Shown piece by piece: positions 53,082 to 62,199 of a DNA stretch of 64,000 nt (position 1 is its first letter; the number at the start of each line of letters is the position of its first letter). Location of the stretch: positions 124,001 to 188,000 of the forward strand of contig NZ_WBIR01000007.1 in assembly GCF_009749395.1 (NCBI RefSeq), given 5' to 3'. Made by a program: the position numbers and the translations under genes. The notes under the pieces were generated by a model. It saw nothing but the letters and a program-made list of their open reading frames with translations. It did no database searches and was not told where the DNA came from. The stretch comes from Agromyces salentinus (lineage in GTDB: Bacteria; Actinomycetota; Actinomycetes; Actinomycetales; Microbacteriaceae).

Positions 53082-54056
53082 TCAGCGTTCGGCGAGCTGC
53101 AGCAGACGCCGGTAGACGGGCTTCGACCAGCGCGCGGAGGTGGCCAGCGCCAGGCGGCGGAGGTCGCGACGTCGGGCCAGGACGAGCAGGTCGCGGTTCG
53201 TGATGCGGCTGCGCATGCCCTCGTAGAGTCGGCGGCCCTCCGCCGGCTCGTAGGGCGCCAGCACCGCGTCCTTCGTACCCGAGAGCACGATGTAGCGGCA
53301 CACGAAGTAGCGATGGTCCTCGCCCTCGACGAGGCTCGGCGAGGCCCGCCTCGCCGCGGCCGTCACCGCGTCGCCGACCAGGGCGAGCGATTCCGCACGC
53401 CGGCTGCCCGACGTGATGATGGATCCGCTGCGGAGCCGGTAGTCGTAGACGTTCGTGTCGAGGAATGCCACCGATCCCGCCCGGGAGAGGGCGTCCGCCA
53501 CCATGGCGAGGTCGGAATGCACGCGCGCGGGCACGAGGGCGATCTGCTGCATCAGGTCGCGGCGGAACAGCTTGTTCCACAGGTGCCCGGTGATCCGGCC
53601 CGAGAGGAGCATCGACATGGCGCCGACGTTGTCGACGGGCGGCGAGTCCGGCACCGGGATGGGCCGGGTGGACGTTCCACCGTCGTAGACGAAGCGAGCG
53701 CCGGCGACCACGACGTCGAAGGGCCCGGCATCCGCCGCGGCCACCAGGTGCAGGAGCGCCCGCTCGTTCCATCCGTCGTCGGCGTCGATGAACCAGAGGT
53801 ACTCGCCGCGGCTCTCCTCGACGGCCCGCCTGCGGGCGCGGGCCACTCCCCCGTTCTCGGGCATGCGGATGAGGCGCGCCCTGGGTTCGGTGCGCGTGAA
53901 GGCCTCGGCGAGCGCCGCGGTGTCGTCCCGCGAGCCGTCGTCGACGATGACGATCTCGATGTCCTCGAACGTCTGCGTGCGGGTGTGCTCGAGGGCCGAG
54001 GCGATGAAGTCGGCCGCGTTGTACACCGGCACGATGATGCTGACTCGGGGTGACAT
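53082..54056 (-). CDS. GT2-family glycosyltransferase
   Basis: 324 residues, GT-A fold. VSIIVPVYNAADFIASAL at the N-terminus, VDDGSRDDT, ENGGVARARRRAV, and IDADDGW as the D-x-D metal/nucleotide-binding motif. No membrane helix, so it works as a soluble or peripheral protein adding a sugar to the repeat unit. It is the last gene of the upstream minus-strand operon, 13 bp after the acetyltransferase. Confidence 0.93.
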   Translation of the reverse strand: MSPRVSIIVPVYNAADFIASALEHTRTQTFEDIEIVIVDDGSRDDTAALAEAFTRTEPRARLIRMPENGGVARARRRAVEESRGEYLWFIDADDGWNERALLHLVAAADAGPFDVVVAGARFVYDGGTSTRPIPVPDSPPVDNVGAMSMLLSGRITGHLWNKLFRRDLMQQIALVPARVHSDLAMVADALSRAGSVAFLDTNVYDYRLRSGSIITSGSRRAESLALVGDAVTAAARRASPSLVEGEDHRYFVCRYIVLSGTKDAVLAPYEPAEGRRLYEGMRSRITNRDLLVLARRRDLRRLALATSARWSKPVYRRLLQLAER

Positions 54057-54069
54057 GCGTTCCTCTCGA

Positions 54070-54561
54070 TCAGAGCGTGCGCAGCAGCTTGGCGGGGGTG
54101 CCGCCGTAGAGCCCGTCGGGCTCGCAGTCGCGGGTCACGACGGAGCCCGCCGCGATCACGCAGCCGTCGCCGATGTCGACGCCGCCGAGCACGATGACCC
54201 CGGCGCCGACCCAGCTGCCGCGGCCGATCCTGATGGGGGCGCTCGTCGTCGCCCCCGCGCGCTGCTCATGCTTCCCGACCTCGTGCGTCGTCGGGATGAG
54301 TTGCACGTTCGGGCCGATCGAGGCGCGTTCCTCGACGACCACGTCGGCGTTGCCGCCGACGAGCAGCCCGACGTTGATGAAGGCACCGGACTTCACGTTC
54401 AGGCGGCTGGGCGACCCGACGAAGCGCACGTAGGGCTGGATCCGCGCGTTGCCGGCCAGCCGGACTCCGGAGAACCGCAGGATCCTCCGGCGCACGGCAT
54501 CGGACCAGATCGGGCTCCCGCCGACGAGGGAGGCGAATGCCGCGGCTGCGCGACCCGCCAC
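54070..54561 (-). CDS. Hexapeptide-repeat acetyltransferase (WbbJ/CysE-like)
   Basis: 163 residues with left-handed beta-helix repeats: IGPNVQLIPTTHEVG with the catalytic His, IRIGRGSWVGAGVIVLGGVDIGDGCVIAAGSVV, and the C-terminal GTPAKLLRTL. It O- or N-acetylates a sugar in the cytoplasm using acetyl-CoA. The GTG at 54561 starts 2 bp after the upstream stop. Confidence 0.9.
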   Translation of the reverse strand: MAGRAAAAFASLVGGSPIWSDAVRRRILRFSGVRLAGNARIQPYVRFVGSPSRLNVKSGAFINVGLLVGGNADVVVEERASIGPNVQLIPTTHEVGKHEQRAGATTSAPIRIGRGSWVGAGVIVLGGVDIGDGCVIAAGSVVTRDCEPDGLYGGTPAKLLRTL

Positions 54562-54563
54562 GC

Positions 54564-55859
54564 TCAGGCCACCGCCACGTCGACGGCATCGCCGTCGGTG
54601 ACCGCGACCGCGTCCGCCGCCGGCGCGAGCCCGGCCAGGTTGAGGCGGGCGAGGTCCTTCACGTGCGGGAGGGCAGCGGCGATCGCCGAGCGCACGGGCG
54701 AGTCGTCGGGCAGGACCTCGTCGATCACCCGCACGACCTCCTCGCCGAACCCGGCCTTGGGCTCGACGCAGAGGGCGGGGGTGCCGAGGAGCCGCATGAG
54801 CCCCTCGACCTTGCCCTGCGTGGCGAGCGTGATCGCCGGCTTGCCGCTCCAGATCGACATGATGGCCAGGTGCATGCGTCCGGTCACGACGACCGAGGCC
54901 CCGTCGGCGAGACCGCGGATCGAGGCCGGCGTGCCGAGCGTGCGGATGAATCGGACGGGCGTGCCGTCGAGCCGGGCGACGACGGCCTCGCAGGCGGCCA
55001 GGTCGTCGGCGTCGGGCCGGGAGACGTGCGGCAGGACGACGACCTCGAGGCCGCGGTCGACGAGGTGTCGGATGATGCGCACGTACTCCGCGCCCTGGTC
55101 GACCTGGCCGCCGATGAGCCCGCTGACGTTCACGATCGCGAACGGCCGGCCGAGTTCGCCGAGCCCGTCGAGGAGCGAGCGGTCGGAGGTCGTCGCCGAG
55201 AAGACGATGTCGGCGACCTCGCTGATGCCGACGACGCCGTCGCGCGCTGCGCGTTCGGCCGAGATCGGGTCGCGGAGCATGGGGACGGCGCCGTGGCGGC
55301 TGGCCTTGACGAGGGCGCGGCGGGCCGCGACGCGGGCCTGGCCGTTCCAGCTGAAGCCGAGGATGCGCGAGTCCACCCCCGCTGCCGCAGCGGCCCCGGC
55401 GAGCGCGGACCGCCGCACCGACGGACGGAGCACGTACCGCCCGTCCATGATGTCGGCGCCGACGACCGAGAGGCTCGCGGCCGTGCGCAGCAGCTCGCCG
55501 AACCTGGCGACGTCGGCCGCATGCGCGCCGCGGGCGCCGTAGACGAGGTCGGGCAGCTCGAGCACCCGCACCCGCCCGGCATGCGCGTCGGGCACCGCGA
55601 CCTCGGAGGCCGACCTCACGATGACGGCGACCGGTCCGCCGGTGCCCTCCAGGAAGGCCTCGAACATGGCCTGGTCTCCGATGTTGCCGCCGCCCGGCGC
55701 GGCGAGCAGGACGTGCTCGCCATCGGCGGGGGCATCCGCCCGGCGCCCGGCGCGAGCGGTCCGCACGATGCGGGCGTGGTCGATCCTGGACGGCACGCCG
55801 CTCGTGAGGTAGGCCTCGCGCAGGACACGGCGGAGGCGGCGGATGGTTCGATCGATCAT
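54564..55859 (-). CDS. Polysaccharide pyruvyltransferase family protein (2)
   Basis: 431 residues. LLAAPGGGNIGDQAMFEAFL is the G-x-N-x-G-D signature of PF04230; VLPHVSRPDADD and VVTGRMHLAIMSIWSGKPAITLA are the C-terminal blocks with the conserved R-x-H. It differs clearly from the copy at 50804, suggesting a second pyruvate ketal or another transfer. The ATG is preceded by AGGAGGA, one of the strongest ribosome-binding sites in the locus; 8 bp separates it from the flippase stop. Confidence 0.88.
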   Translation of the reverse strand: MIDRTIRRLRRVLREAYLTSGVPSRIDHARIVRTARAGRRADAPADGEHVLLAAPGGGNIGDQAMFEAFLEGTGGPVAVIVRSASEVAVPDAHAGRVRVLELPDLVYGARGAHAADVARFGELLRTAASLSVVGADIMDGRYVLRPSVRRSALAGAAAAAGVDSRILGFSWNGQARVAARRALVKASRHGAVPMLRDPISAERAARDGVVGISEVADIVFSATTSDRSLLDGLGELGRPFAIVNVSGLIGGQVDQGAEYVRIIRHLVDRGLEVVVLPHVSRPDADDLAACEAVVARLDGTPVRFIRTLGTPASIRGLADGASVVVTGRMHLAIMSIWSGKPAITLATQGKVEGLMRLLGTPALCVEPKAGFGEEVVRVIDEVLPDDSPVRSAIAAALPHVKDLARLNLAGLAPAADAVAVTDGDAVDVAVA

Positions 55860-55867
55860 GGTTCCTC

Positions 55868-57511
55868 CTAGGACGGTTCGCGCGCGGCGACGGGCTCCGA
55901 CGCGTCGGCATCGGCCCGAGTCGCGGATGTCACGGGGTCGGCGGATGCCGCAGGGCCGGCGGATGCGTCGGGTTCAGTGGGTGCCGCAGGGTCGGCGGAT
56001 GCGGCAGGGTCGGCGGATGCGGCAGGGTCGGCGGACGCCGCACGGCGGCCGAAGTGCCGCCGCGCCTGGGCGAGGGTCACGAGGTCCACCCGGAACCTCG
56101 GCCAGATGAGCGCGATGAGCACGACCCACCCGAGCAGCGACGAGAGCCCGACGACGAGGCGCAGGACGATCGCGTCGGCGGGCAGGGCGAGGGTCGACGC
56201 CCACGAGACCCCGGCGCCGAATCCGAAGACGAGCAGCATGCGCACGCCGTTCAGGAACATCGCCTTCGCGGGCGCGTCGGAGACCCGGGCGATCCAGAGC
56301 AGGCCGACGGGCCAGATGAGCACGATCGACGCGGTGTAGGCCACGGCGACGCCGCCGACGCCCCAGTTCGCGCCGAGGATGATGAGCACGATCATCGCCG
56401 GCCGGGTCGCGAGCGCGTAGTGGAGGTTCGCCCTAGCGAGGCCTTTGGAGAGCATGACCCAGTACACGGCGTAGCTCGAGGCCTGGAAGAAGCCGGCGAC
56501 GAGCAGCACCTGGAACAGCGGCACGACCTCGAGCCACTGGCGCCCGAGCGCGAGTTCCACGACGGACGACGCCTGCGCGCCGAGGAACGCGAACGTGAAG
56601 CTCACGGCCATCAGGAGGATGGACTGCCCGAAGGAGATGAACGCGTTGAACCGCTCCCGCTGGTCCTGCAGGCGCGACAGCACGGGCAGCGCGACGCGCG
56701 TCGAGGGCGCGTTCAGCTGCGTGAGCGGCAGCATCATGAGCTGGAAGGCGCGGTTGTAGAAGCCGAGCGCGGTCGCGCCGAACCGGGATCCGATGACGAC
56801 CGAGTCGACGTTCGCCGCGGCGTAGCCGAGCAGCTGGGAGCCGAGCAGGTTCGCCCCGAAGCCGAGGAACTCGCGCATCGGGGTGCGCCGGTGCATCCAG
56901 CCGGGGAACCAGCCGGTGAGCACGAGCAGCATGACGAGCGCGATCAGGCTGATGGCGAGCTGCTGCGCGGCGAGCGCCCAGTAGCCGAAGCCGAGCAGCG
57001 CGAAGGCGACGCCGGCGACGAACCCCACGGCCTGCGCCACGCTGTCGACCAGGGCGAGCCGGACGAACAGGAGCTTCCGGGTGAGGTCGGCGCGGAACTG
57101 GGTCGAGATGCCGTTCAGGAGGAAGGTCGCCGAGAGCACGATCGTGAGCATCTGGAGGCGCTCGTCGCCGTAGATCGAGGCGACCACGCCCGACAGCGCG
57201 CAGGCGAGCCCGGTGAGCACGAGCCCGATGCCGGTGTTCAGCCAGAAGAGGTTGTCCTTCTGCTGGCGGCTCACGGACTTCGCCTGGATCGCGGCGCTCG
57301 ACAGGCCGAAGTCGCGGAAGATCTCGCCGATGCCGATGATCGCGGTGACCATGGCGATGAGTCCGTAGTCGGCGGGCGTCAGCAGCCTCGCGAGCACGAC
57401 GATCGCCGCGAGCTGGATCGCGAGGCGCACGCCCTGCCCGCCCATCGTGACGAGGGCCCCGCGCGAGGCGTTCGCGCCGAGGCTCCGCGACGCGGCGGCG
57501 CCCTCGGTCAT
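55868..57511 (-). CDS. Repeat-unit flippase (Wzx, MOP/PST family)
   Basis: 547 residues and about 14 helices, of the lipopolysaccharide-exporter/PST subgroup (SRGALVTMGGQGVRLAIQLAAIVVLARLLTPADYGL; NRAFQLMMLPLTQLNAP). It moves lipid-linked repeat units to the outer face for the polymerase. The cytoplasmic C-terminus (~495-547) is a low-complexity ADPAAS repeat encoded by 18-bp tandem units. Start overlaps the GT4 stop by 4 bp. Confidence 0.92.
   Translation of the reverse strand: MTEGAAASRSLGANASRGALVTMGGQGVRLAIQLAAIVVLARLLTPADYGLIAMVTAIIGIGEIFRDFGLSSAAIQAKSVSRQQKDNLFWLNTGIGLVLTGLACALSGVVASIYGDERLQMLTIVLSATFLLNGISTQFRADLTRKLLFVRLALVDSVAQAVGFVAGVAFALLGFGYWALAAQQLAISLIALVMLLVLTGWFPGWMHRRTPMREFLGFGANLLGSQLLGYAAANVDSVVIGSRFGATALGFYNRAFQLMMLPLTQLNAPSTRVALPVLSRLQDQRERFNAFISFGQSILLMAVSFTFAFLGAQASSVVELALGRQWLEVVPLFQVLLVAGFFQASSYAVYWVMLSKGLARANLHYALATRPAMIVLIILGANWGVGGVAVAYTASIVLIWPVGLLWIARVSDAPAKAMFLNGVRMLLVFGFGAGVSWASTLALPADAIVLRLVVGLSSLLGWVVLIALIWPRFRVDLVTLAQARRHFGRRAASADPAASADPAASADPAAPTEPDASAGPAASADPVTSATRADADASEPVAAREPS
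55923..56048. repeat. 18-bp tandem repeat in flippase C-terminus
   Basis: About seven imperfect 18-bp units based on GCGGATGCGGCAGGGTCG; two adjacent copies (55995-56012 and 56013-56030) are identical. Every unit keeps the reading frame, so copy-number change would lengthen or shorten only the cytoplasmic tail. Units contain variants of the dispersed GGATGC motif. Confidence 0.88.
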
Positions 57512-58566
57512 GCCCGGAGCCGATCGATCGCCTGCACGTACCCGCCGAAGAGCTGCCGGCCGATGTGGTCCCAGTCGCGCAGGCCGAGCTCGGGCTCGAC
57601 GCCCGCGGGGATGCGCCGGGCCGCGGCGAGTCCGTCGAGGAGCTTCGCGGGGTCGAGGTCGCCCTCGTACTGGATGATCCACTGCTCGCCGACCTCGTCG
57701 GCGAGTGCCTGGTTGGTGGGCGACGCGGGCACGAGCACCGGGCGGCCGAGCGAGAGCGCGGCGAGGAGCACGCCCGAGTTGTGCATCTGCTCGCGGTACG
57801 GCAGCACCACGAGCTCGGAGCGGGTCACCTCCTCGACCACGACGTCGTCGTCGACGAACTCGAGCCTGGCCGTCACGCGGTCGTCGGCACGGGTCGCGGC
57901 CTCGATGAGCTCGCCCTGCCCTGCGTGCGGCTTGCCGACGATGCGCAGCGAGAGGTCGCGGTCGGGCAGCCCGGTGAAGCAGTCGATGAGGTGCGGGACG
58001 CCCTTGTAGGGGCGGATGATGCCGAAGTAGAGCAGCCGGCCCGGCTCGATCGCGGCGGCGGGGTACGCCGAGAGCGTCGACCGGTAGTGGCCGTGCAGCA
58101 CGGTGATGACGGCGGCCCCGTGGGGCGGCACGGTCGTCGGGTTCAGTCGCACGACGAGGTCGATCGCCCTGGTGAACCGGGCGAGCGAGCGGCGTTCGCC
58201 GGCCGAGCCCTGCTCGTGCGGCTCCATGTTGTGCGCCGTCCAGACGAGCGGGATTCGCTGGAGGCGCAGCCGGAGCAGGAGCGCGTCGAGCGCACGCCGC
58301 AGCAGGAAGCTCCGCACGCGGCTGCGCCGGCGGATGAGCAGCTCCGGCCAGTGCACGTGGAACACGTCGTACCGTCCGGTGAGCGCCGTACGCCACGAGA
58401 AGAACTCGATGCGCACGTGGTCGGGCGCCCCGTCGACCATCTGGTCGACGAACTGCGTCGTGCCGTCGGGCGGATGCAGCGAGTGCAGCACGGTGAGCTC
58501 GCGGGCTCCGGCGTGGAGCTCGCCGGACGAGCGGCCTTCGGTCGTGGAGTCGACGGAGATCGGCAC
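57508..58566 (-). CDS. GT4-family glycosyltransferase (2)
   Basis: 352 residues. N-terminal VLHSLHPPDGTTQFVDQMV and FHVHWPELLIRRRSRVRSFLL, C-terminal YFGIIRPYKGVPHLIDCFTGL (donor-site loop), LVVLPYREQMHNSGVLLAALSLGRPVLVP. HVHWPE is characteristic of GT4-like enzymes acting on capsular or exopolysaccharide repeat units. The GTG start at 58566 with GGGGGTG upstream is favoured over a 23-codon-longer frame, but is not certain. First gene of the operon running to 53082. Confidence 0.85.
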   Translation of the reverse strand: MPISVDSTTEGRSSGELHAGARELTVLHSLHPPDGTTQFVDQMVDGAPDHVRIEFFSWRTALTGRYDVFHVHWPELLIRRRSRVRSFLLRRALDALLLRLRLQRIPLVWTAHNMEPHEQGSAGERRSLARFTRAIDLVVRLNPTTVPPHGAAVITVLHGHYRSTLSAYPAAAIEPGRLLYFGIIRPYKGVPHLIDCFTGLPDRDLSLRIVGKPHAGQGELIEAATRADDRVTARLEFVDDDVVVEEVTRSELVVLPYREQMHNSGVLLAALSLGRPVLVPASPTNQALADEVGEQWIIQYEGDLDPAKLLDGLAAARRIPAGVEPELGLRDWDHIGRQLFGGYVQAIDRLRA

Positions 58567-58687
58567 AGCGCGACACCCCCAAGAGTCAGCAGTTGAGCGG
58601 GAACCAGGGAACGACGGTGAACCTGAGCACGACATTAGCCGCGATGCCCGGCCGCCCGGAGAGGGTTCGCCTGAACGACACCGAGAT

Positions 58688-58704
58688 GTAACCGGTGGGA
58701 AACA
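58688..58704 (+). promoter_or_regulatory. 11-bp-period direct repeat, EPS site 4
   Basis: GTAACC-GGTGG-GAAACA, hexamer starts 11 bp apart, in the 220-bp divergent region between the GT4 operon and the UDP-glucose dehydrogenase gene. It could serve either direction (122 bp to the GT4 start, 83 bp to the dehydrogenase). Confidence 0.5.
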
Positions 58705-58786
58705 ACCCTTCGCGGGCCTCTGCTAGAACTGGGGCAGGGCCGGTGGGCGTTCCATTCACCGGCCCACCATGATGAAAGGCGGCGAT

Positions 58787-60103
58787 GTGCGAATCTCAGT
58801 GATCGGATGCGGTTACCTCGGTGCGGTCCATGCGGCGAGCATGGCGGAACTCGGCCACGAGGTGGTCGGCATCGACGTGGATGCCGCGAAGATCGCCCGT
58901 CTCGCGGCGGGCGAGGCGCCGTTCTTCGAGCCCGGCCTCCCCGAGCTGCTCCGCTCCGCGGTCGCCTCCGGACGGCTCACCTTCTCGACGGACATGGCGG
59001 ATGTCGCGGGCGCCTCGGTGCACTTCGTGGCGGTCGGCACGCCGCAGCTCAAGGGCTCGTACTCGGCCGACCTGACGTACGTGAACGCCGCGGTCGAGGG
59101 CCTGCTCGAGCACGTGACGGCCGGCGACCTCATCGTCGGCAAGTCGACGGTGCCGGTCGGCACGGCCGAACGCCTCGCGGCGCAGATCGACGAGAGCGGC
59201 ACGGGCGCGATGCTCGCGTGGAACCCCGAGTTCCTCCGCGAGGGCTTCGCCGTCAAGGACACCATCAGCCCCGACCGGCTCGTCTACGGGGTGCCCGTCG
59301 ACGCCGAGGCCGCGGCGACCGCGGAGGCCATGCTGTCGGAGGTCTACGCCACCGCGCTCGAGGCCGAGACGCCGCTCATCGTCACCGACTACGCGACCGC
59401 CGAGCTCGTCAAGGTCTCGGCCAACGCCTTCCTCGCGACGAAGATCTCGTTCATCAACGCGATGGCCGAGATCGCCGAGGTCACGGGCGCCGACGTCACG
59501 CAGCTGGCCGACGCCATCGGGCTCGACGTGCGCATCGGGCGCCGGTTCCTGGGCGCCGGCGTGGGCTTCGGCGGCGGCTGCCTGCCGAAGGACATCCGGG
59601 CGTTCACGGCGCGTGCCGAGGAGATCGGGCGCGGCGAGTCCGTCGCCTTCCTCAAGGAGGTCGACGCGATCAACCTGCGGCGGCGCCAGCGGGTCGTCGA
59701 CCTGGCCGTCGACGCGCTCGGCGGCGAGGTGCTCGGCAAGAAGGTCGCCGTGCTCGGGCTCGCGTTCAAGCCCTTCTCCGACGACATCCGCGACTCCCCC
59801 GCCATCGACGTCGCGGTGCGCCTGCGGGGCCTCGGCGCCGACGTCGTGGCGATCGACCCCGAGGCGATCGAGAACTCGAGGCGGCTGCATCCGCAGCTCG
59901 AGTTCAGCGACGACCTCGAGACCGTGCTCGGCGGCGCCGACCTCGTCGTGCTCGTCACCGAGTGGAACGAGTACCGCCACCTCGACCCCGAGTGGGCGGG
60001 CGCCCTCGTCGGCACCCGCACGATCATCGACGGCCGCAACTGCCTCGACCCGAAGGCCTGGCGCGCCGCGGGCTGGACCTACAAGGGCCTCGGCCGCCCC
60101 TGA
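58787..60103 (+). CDS. UDP-glucose 6-dehydrogenase
   Basis: 438 residues. It oxidises UDP-glucose to UDP-glucuronate with two NAD+. RISVIGCGYLGAVHAASMAE is the Rossmann loop, AVGTPQLKGSYSADLTYV and GKSTVPVGTAE are conserved, NPEFLREG binds substrate, and GFGGGCLPKD holds the catalytic Cys. The GTG at 58787 is chosen because the conserved N-terminus starts there and AAAGGCGG stands just upstream; two in-frame ATGs lie six and five codons earlier. It supplies an acidic sugar to the exopolysaccharide. Confidence 0.94.
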   Translation: MRISVIGCGYLGAVHAASMAELGHEVVGIDVDAAKIARLAAGEAPFFEPGLPELLRSAVASGRLTFSTDMADVAGASVHFVAVGTPQLKGSYSADLTYVNAAVEGLLEHVTAGDLIVGKSTVPVGTAERLAAQIDESGTGAMLAWNPEFLREGFAVKDTISPDRLVYGVPVDAEAAATAEAMLSEVYATALEAETPLIVTDYATAELVKVSANAFLATKISFINAMAEIAEVTGADVTQLADAIGLDVRIGRRFLGAGVGFGGGCLPKDIRAFTARAEEIGRGESVAFLKEVDAINLRRRQRVVDLAVDALGGEVLGKKVAVLGLAFKPFSDDIRDSPAIDVAVRLRGLGADVVAIDPEAIENSRRLHPQLEFSDDLETVLGGADLVVLVTEWNEYRHLDPEWAGALVGTRTIIDGRNCLDPKAWRAAGWTYKGLGRP

Positions 60104-60120
60104 CCCCCGGCACCACAACG

Positions 60121-60158
60121 GCGGATGCCGCGGGCGATGGTTCGCCCGCGGCATCCGC
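60121..60158. terminator. Bidirectional terminator between convergent genes
   Basis: Perfect 17-bp stem (GCGGATGCCGCGGGCGA / TCGCCCGCGGCATCCGC) with a 4-nt loop, between the dehydrogenase and nitroreductase genes. Built from two inverted copies of the GGATGCCGC motif. Confidence 0.88.
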
Positions 60159-60175
60159 TTCGTTCGGGGTCGCGG

Positions 60176-61117
60176 TCAGTGCGTGGTGAGCACCTGGCCG
60201 ACCGGCCGACGCGGCGAGCGCGCGACGCGGAAGCCCTGCTCGGGGGCGTACCCGATCGCGATCATGCAGATGATGTCTTCGCTGTCGGGGATGCCGGCCT
60301 CACGGCGCAGCGCATCGGACTGGGCGTTCGTCATCGACCAGTTGAGCATGCACGAGCTCACGCCGAGGCCGTGCAGCGCCCACACGAGCGTCATGGCGAA
60401 CAGGCCGCCGTCGACCCAGCGCTGGTTGCGCTCGGTCGCGCCGGCGAAGAGCCCGCGCTCGACGGTGACGACGAGGACGGAGCGCACCTGGTCGCGGAAC
60501 CCGGCGTTGCCGTTCTGGTGCACGAGGATGCGCGCCGAGTCGGCGGCGCCGCTGAAGGCGTGCACGCGGCCGGCCTGCCGGTTGCAGACGGAGGGCGTGT
60601 AGGTCGTGAGGCGCACGGCCTCCTCGATCGTCGCTGGCTCGACGGGACGCGTCTCGTCGAAGTCGCGCACGCTGTGCCTGGTGGCGAAGAAGCGGTCCAT
60701 CTCGACGGCGCCGAAGAGCGGCGCGGGCATGGCCTGCGGGCTCACCTCGTCGTCGACGGCTCCGCCGCCGTTCCAGTTGCCGAGGGCACCCTTGGCGTCC
60801 TCGGCGAACCGGAGGTACGGCGCTTCGGCCGCCTGGGCGCCGGCCACGGGGATGAGCATCGCGAGGCGCTTCTCGACCGCGGCCCCGAAGGGCTGCTTCG
60901 GCTGCCTGAGGCTCAGGCCCTTCTCGACGCGGTGGTAGTCCTTCGTCAGCTGCGCCTCGAGGTTCACCCCCGAGACGACGTCGGTCACGGCGTCATCCGA
61001 CGGTGCCGCCGAATCGCGGTACCTGCGGTAGTCCCGCAGGAACTCCGAGTACATCAGCCAGCCCCGCTTGGCGCGGCGCACGGGTCCGCGCAAGGGCTTC
61101 TTGATCGTGTCGAACAT
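60176..61117 (-). CDS. Nitroreductase-family protein with N-terminal extension
   Basis: 313 residues. The C-terminal ~190 residues are a flavin nitroreductase domain (FFATRHSVRDFDETRPVEPATIEEAV with the FMN-binding RRSVR-type motif, TPSVCNRQAGRVHAF, and GIPDSEDIICMIAIGYAPE). The N-terminal ~120 residues contain KDYHRVEKGLSLRQPKQPFG, a segment found in nitroreductase-like proteins of polysaccharide clusters. Reaction unknown; it may modify a sugar or polyprenyl precursor. Good GGGGAGG site before the ATG. Confidence 0.85.
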   Translation of the reverse strand: MFDTIKKPLRGPVRRAKRGWLMYSEFLRDYRRYRDSAAPSDDAVTDVVSGVNLEAQLTKDYHRVEKGLSLRQPKQPFGAAVEKRLAMLIPVAGAQAAEAPYLRFAEDAKGALGNWNGGGAVDDEVSPQAMPAPLFGAVEMDRFFATRHSVRDFDETRPVEPATIEEAVRLTTYTPSVCNRQAGRVHAFSGAADSARILVHQNGNAGFRDQVRSVLVVTVERGLFAGATERNQRWVDGGLFAMTLVWALHGLGVSSCMLNWSMTNAQSDALRREAGIPDSEDIICMIAIGYAPEQGFRVARSPRRPVGQVLTTH

Positions 61118-61188
61118 GAGCCTCCCCTTCTCGTGTATCGGTCCGGTCGTCGTGATCTCGTGATCGCGACGAGGTCGCTGGCGGTCGG

Positions 61189-62091
61189 CTAGCCCTCGGC
61201 GAGCCACCGCCGGAACGTCTGGATCATGTCGGTGCTCGTCCAGTCGGGCACCCGGTGCCCGCCGTCGTGGTACTCGACGCTGGTCTCCCGCGCCACCGGC
61301 TTCGCCTTCTCGACCAGCGCGAGCGTGTGCTGGAGCGGCGGCACGAGGGGATCCGACATCGACACCACGGTGCGGATGCGCGTACCGGCCCACGACGACT
61401 GGGGCAGCCGCGCGGGGTTGGTGGCGACCGCGAGATCACGGTTGTAGCCGTACACCGGCGGGATGCGCACGGGGTCGCGGTCGTACAGGTCCTCCATGTC
61501 GTACGCGGCGCTGGCGAGGTACATGCCCCGCACCGCGGGGACCATCCGGGTGCCGTACGCGTAGCTCATGAGCGGCCCGCCGCCGGAGTTCGCGCGCATG
61601 AAGCTGACGGCGATCCGCCACACGTTGCTCATGTACTTCGTCGCGCTGGCCTGCGCCGTCAGCGAGGGCTGCGAGGTCCAGAGGCTTCCGCCGTAATTGG
61701 CGCAGATGCACACGGCGCCCGCGTCGACGGCCATCATGGCGCTCCACTTGTAGACGTTGGTGAGCGACGTGTAGTCGCTCCCGTTCGAGTGGTAGTACCA
61801 GAGCACGCCCACGGAGGCCTTGGGCGGCGAGGCGTGCGGCACGAACAGGCGGAGGCGATCGCCGGCGTAGACGACGTCGATGGCCTCGTACTTCTTCTTG
61901 CCGATGCTGGTGACCTGGGTGTCGAGGCGCGAGACCTCGTAGGGCAGCTTCGGGATCGGGGAATAGGTGGGTGCCGCGATGGCGGGCGCGGCCGCGGAGG
62001 CGGCAGCGGTCACGAGGCCGGCGGCGGCGCCGATGATGATCGTTCGACGACGAACGCCATCATGCCCAGTGGTGGAATCTTCAGTGTGCAC
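61189..62091 (-). CDS. Tat-exported alpha/beta-hydrolase-like protein
   Basis: 300 residues. The twin-arginine signal RRRTIIIGAAAGLVTAAASAAAPAIA ends near residue 40. The mature part has hydrolase-fold features (LWYYHSNGSDYTS, a mobile strand CICANYGG, RTVVSMSDPLVPPLQH with the acidic residue, EYHDGGHRVPDW with the likely His), but a G-x-S-x-G elbow is not visible (LMSYAYGTRM is the nearest candidate). It may be a divergent esterase or glycan-binding pseudohydrolase acting on the polysaccharide. GTG start; other starts are out of frame. Confidence 0.75.
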   Translation of the reverse strand: MHTEDSTTGHDGVRRRTIIIGAAAGLVTAAASAAAPAIAAPTYSPIPKLPYEVSRLDTQVTSIGKKKYEAIDVVYAGDRLRLFVPHASPPKASVGVLWYYHSNGSDYTSLTNVYKWSAMMAVDAGAVCICANYGGSLWTSQPSLTAQASATKYMSNVWRIAVSFMRANSGGGPLMSYAYGTRMVPAVRGMYLASAAYDMEDLYDRDPVRIPPVYGYNRDLAVATNPARLPQSSWAGTRIRTVVSMSDPLVPPLQHTLALVEKAKPVARETSVEYHDGGHRVPDWTSTDMIQTFRRWLAEG

Positions 62092-62199
62092 GCGTTGTCC
62101 ATCTCCCTCGCTCGAGCCGAGGGCCGACGACGTCTTCGTGCCCCCGTTCCTTGGAACGTACCTCCGCCGTCGCCGGCCGGAGCCGGGCGGTCGCCAGAG

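Noticed and set aside
55923..56048. Tandem units considered as a CRISPR-like array
   Set aside because: Units are contiguous 18-mers without spacers, in frame inside the flippase gene, and no cas genes are present.
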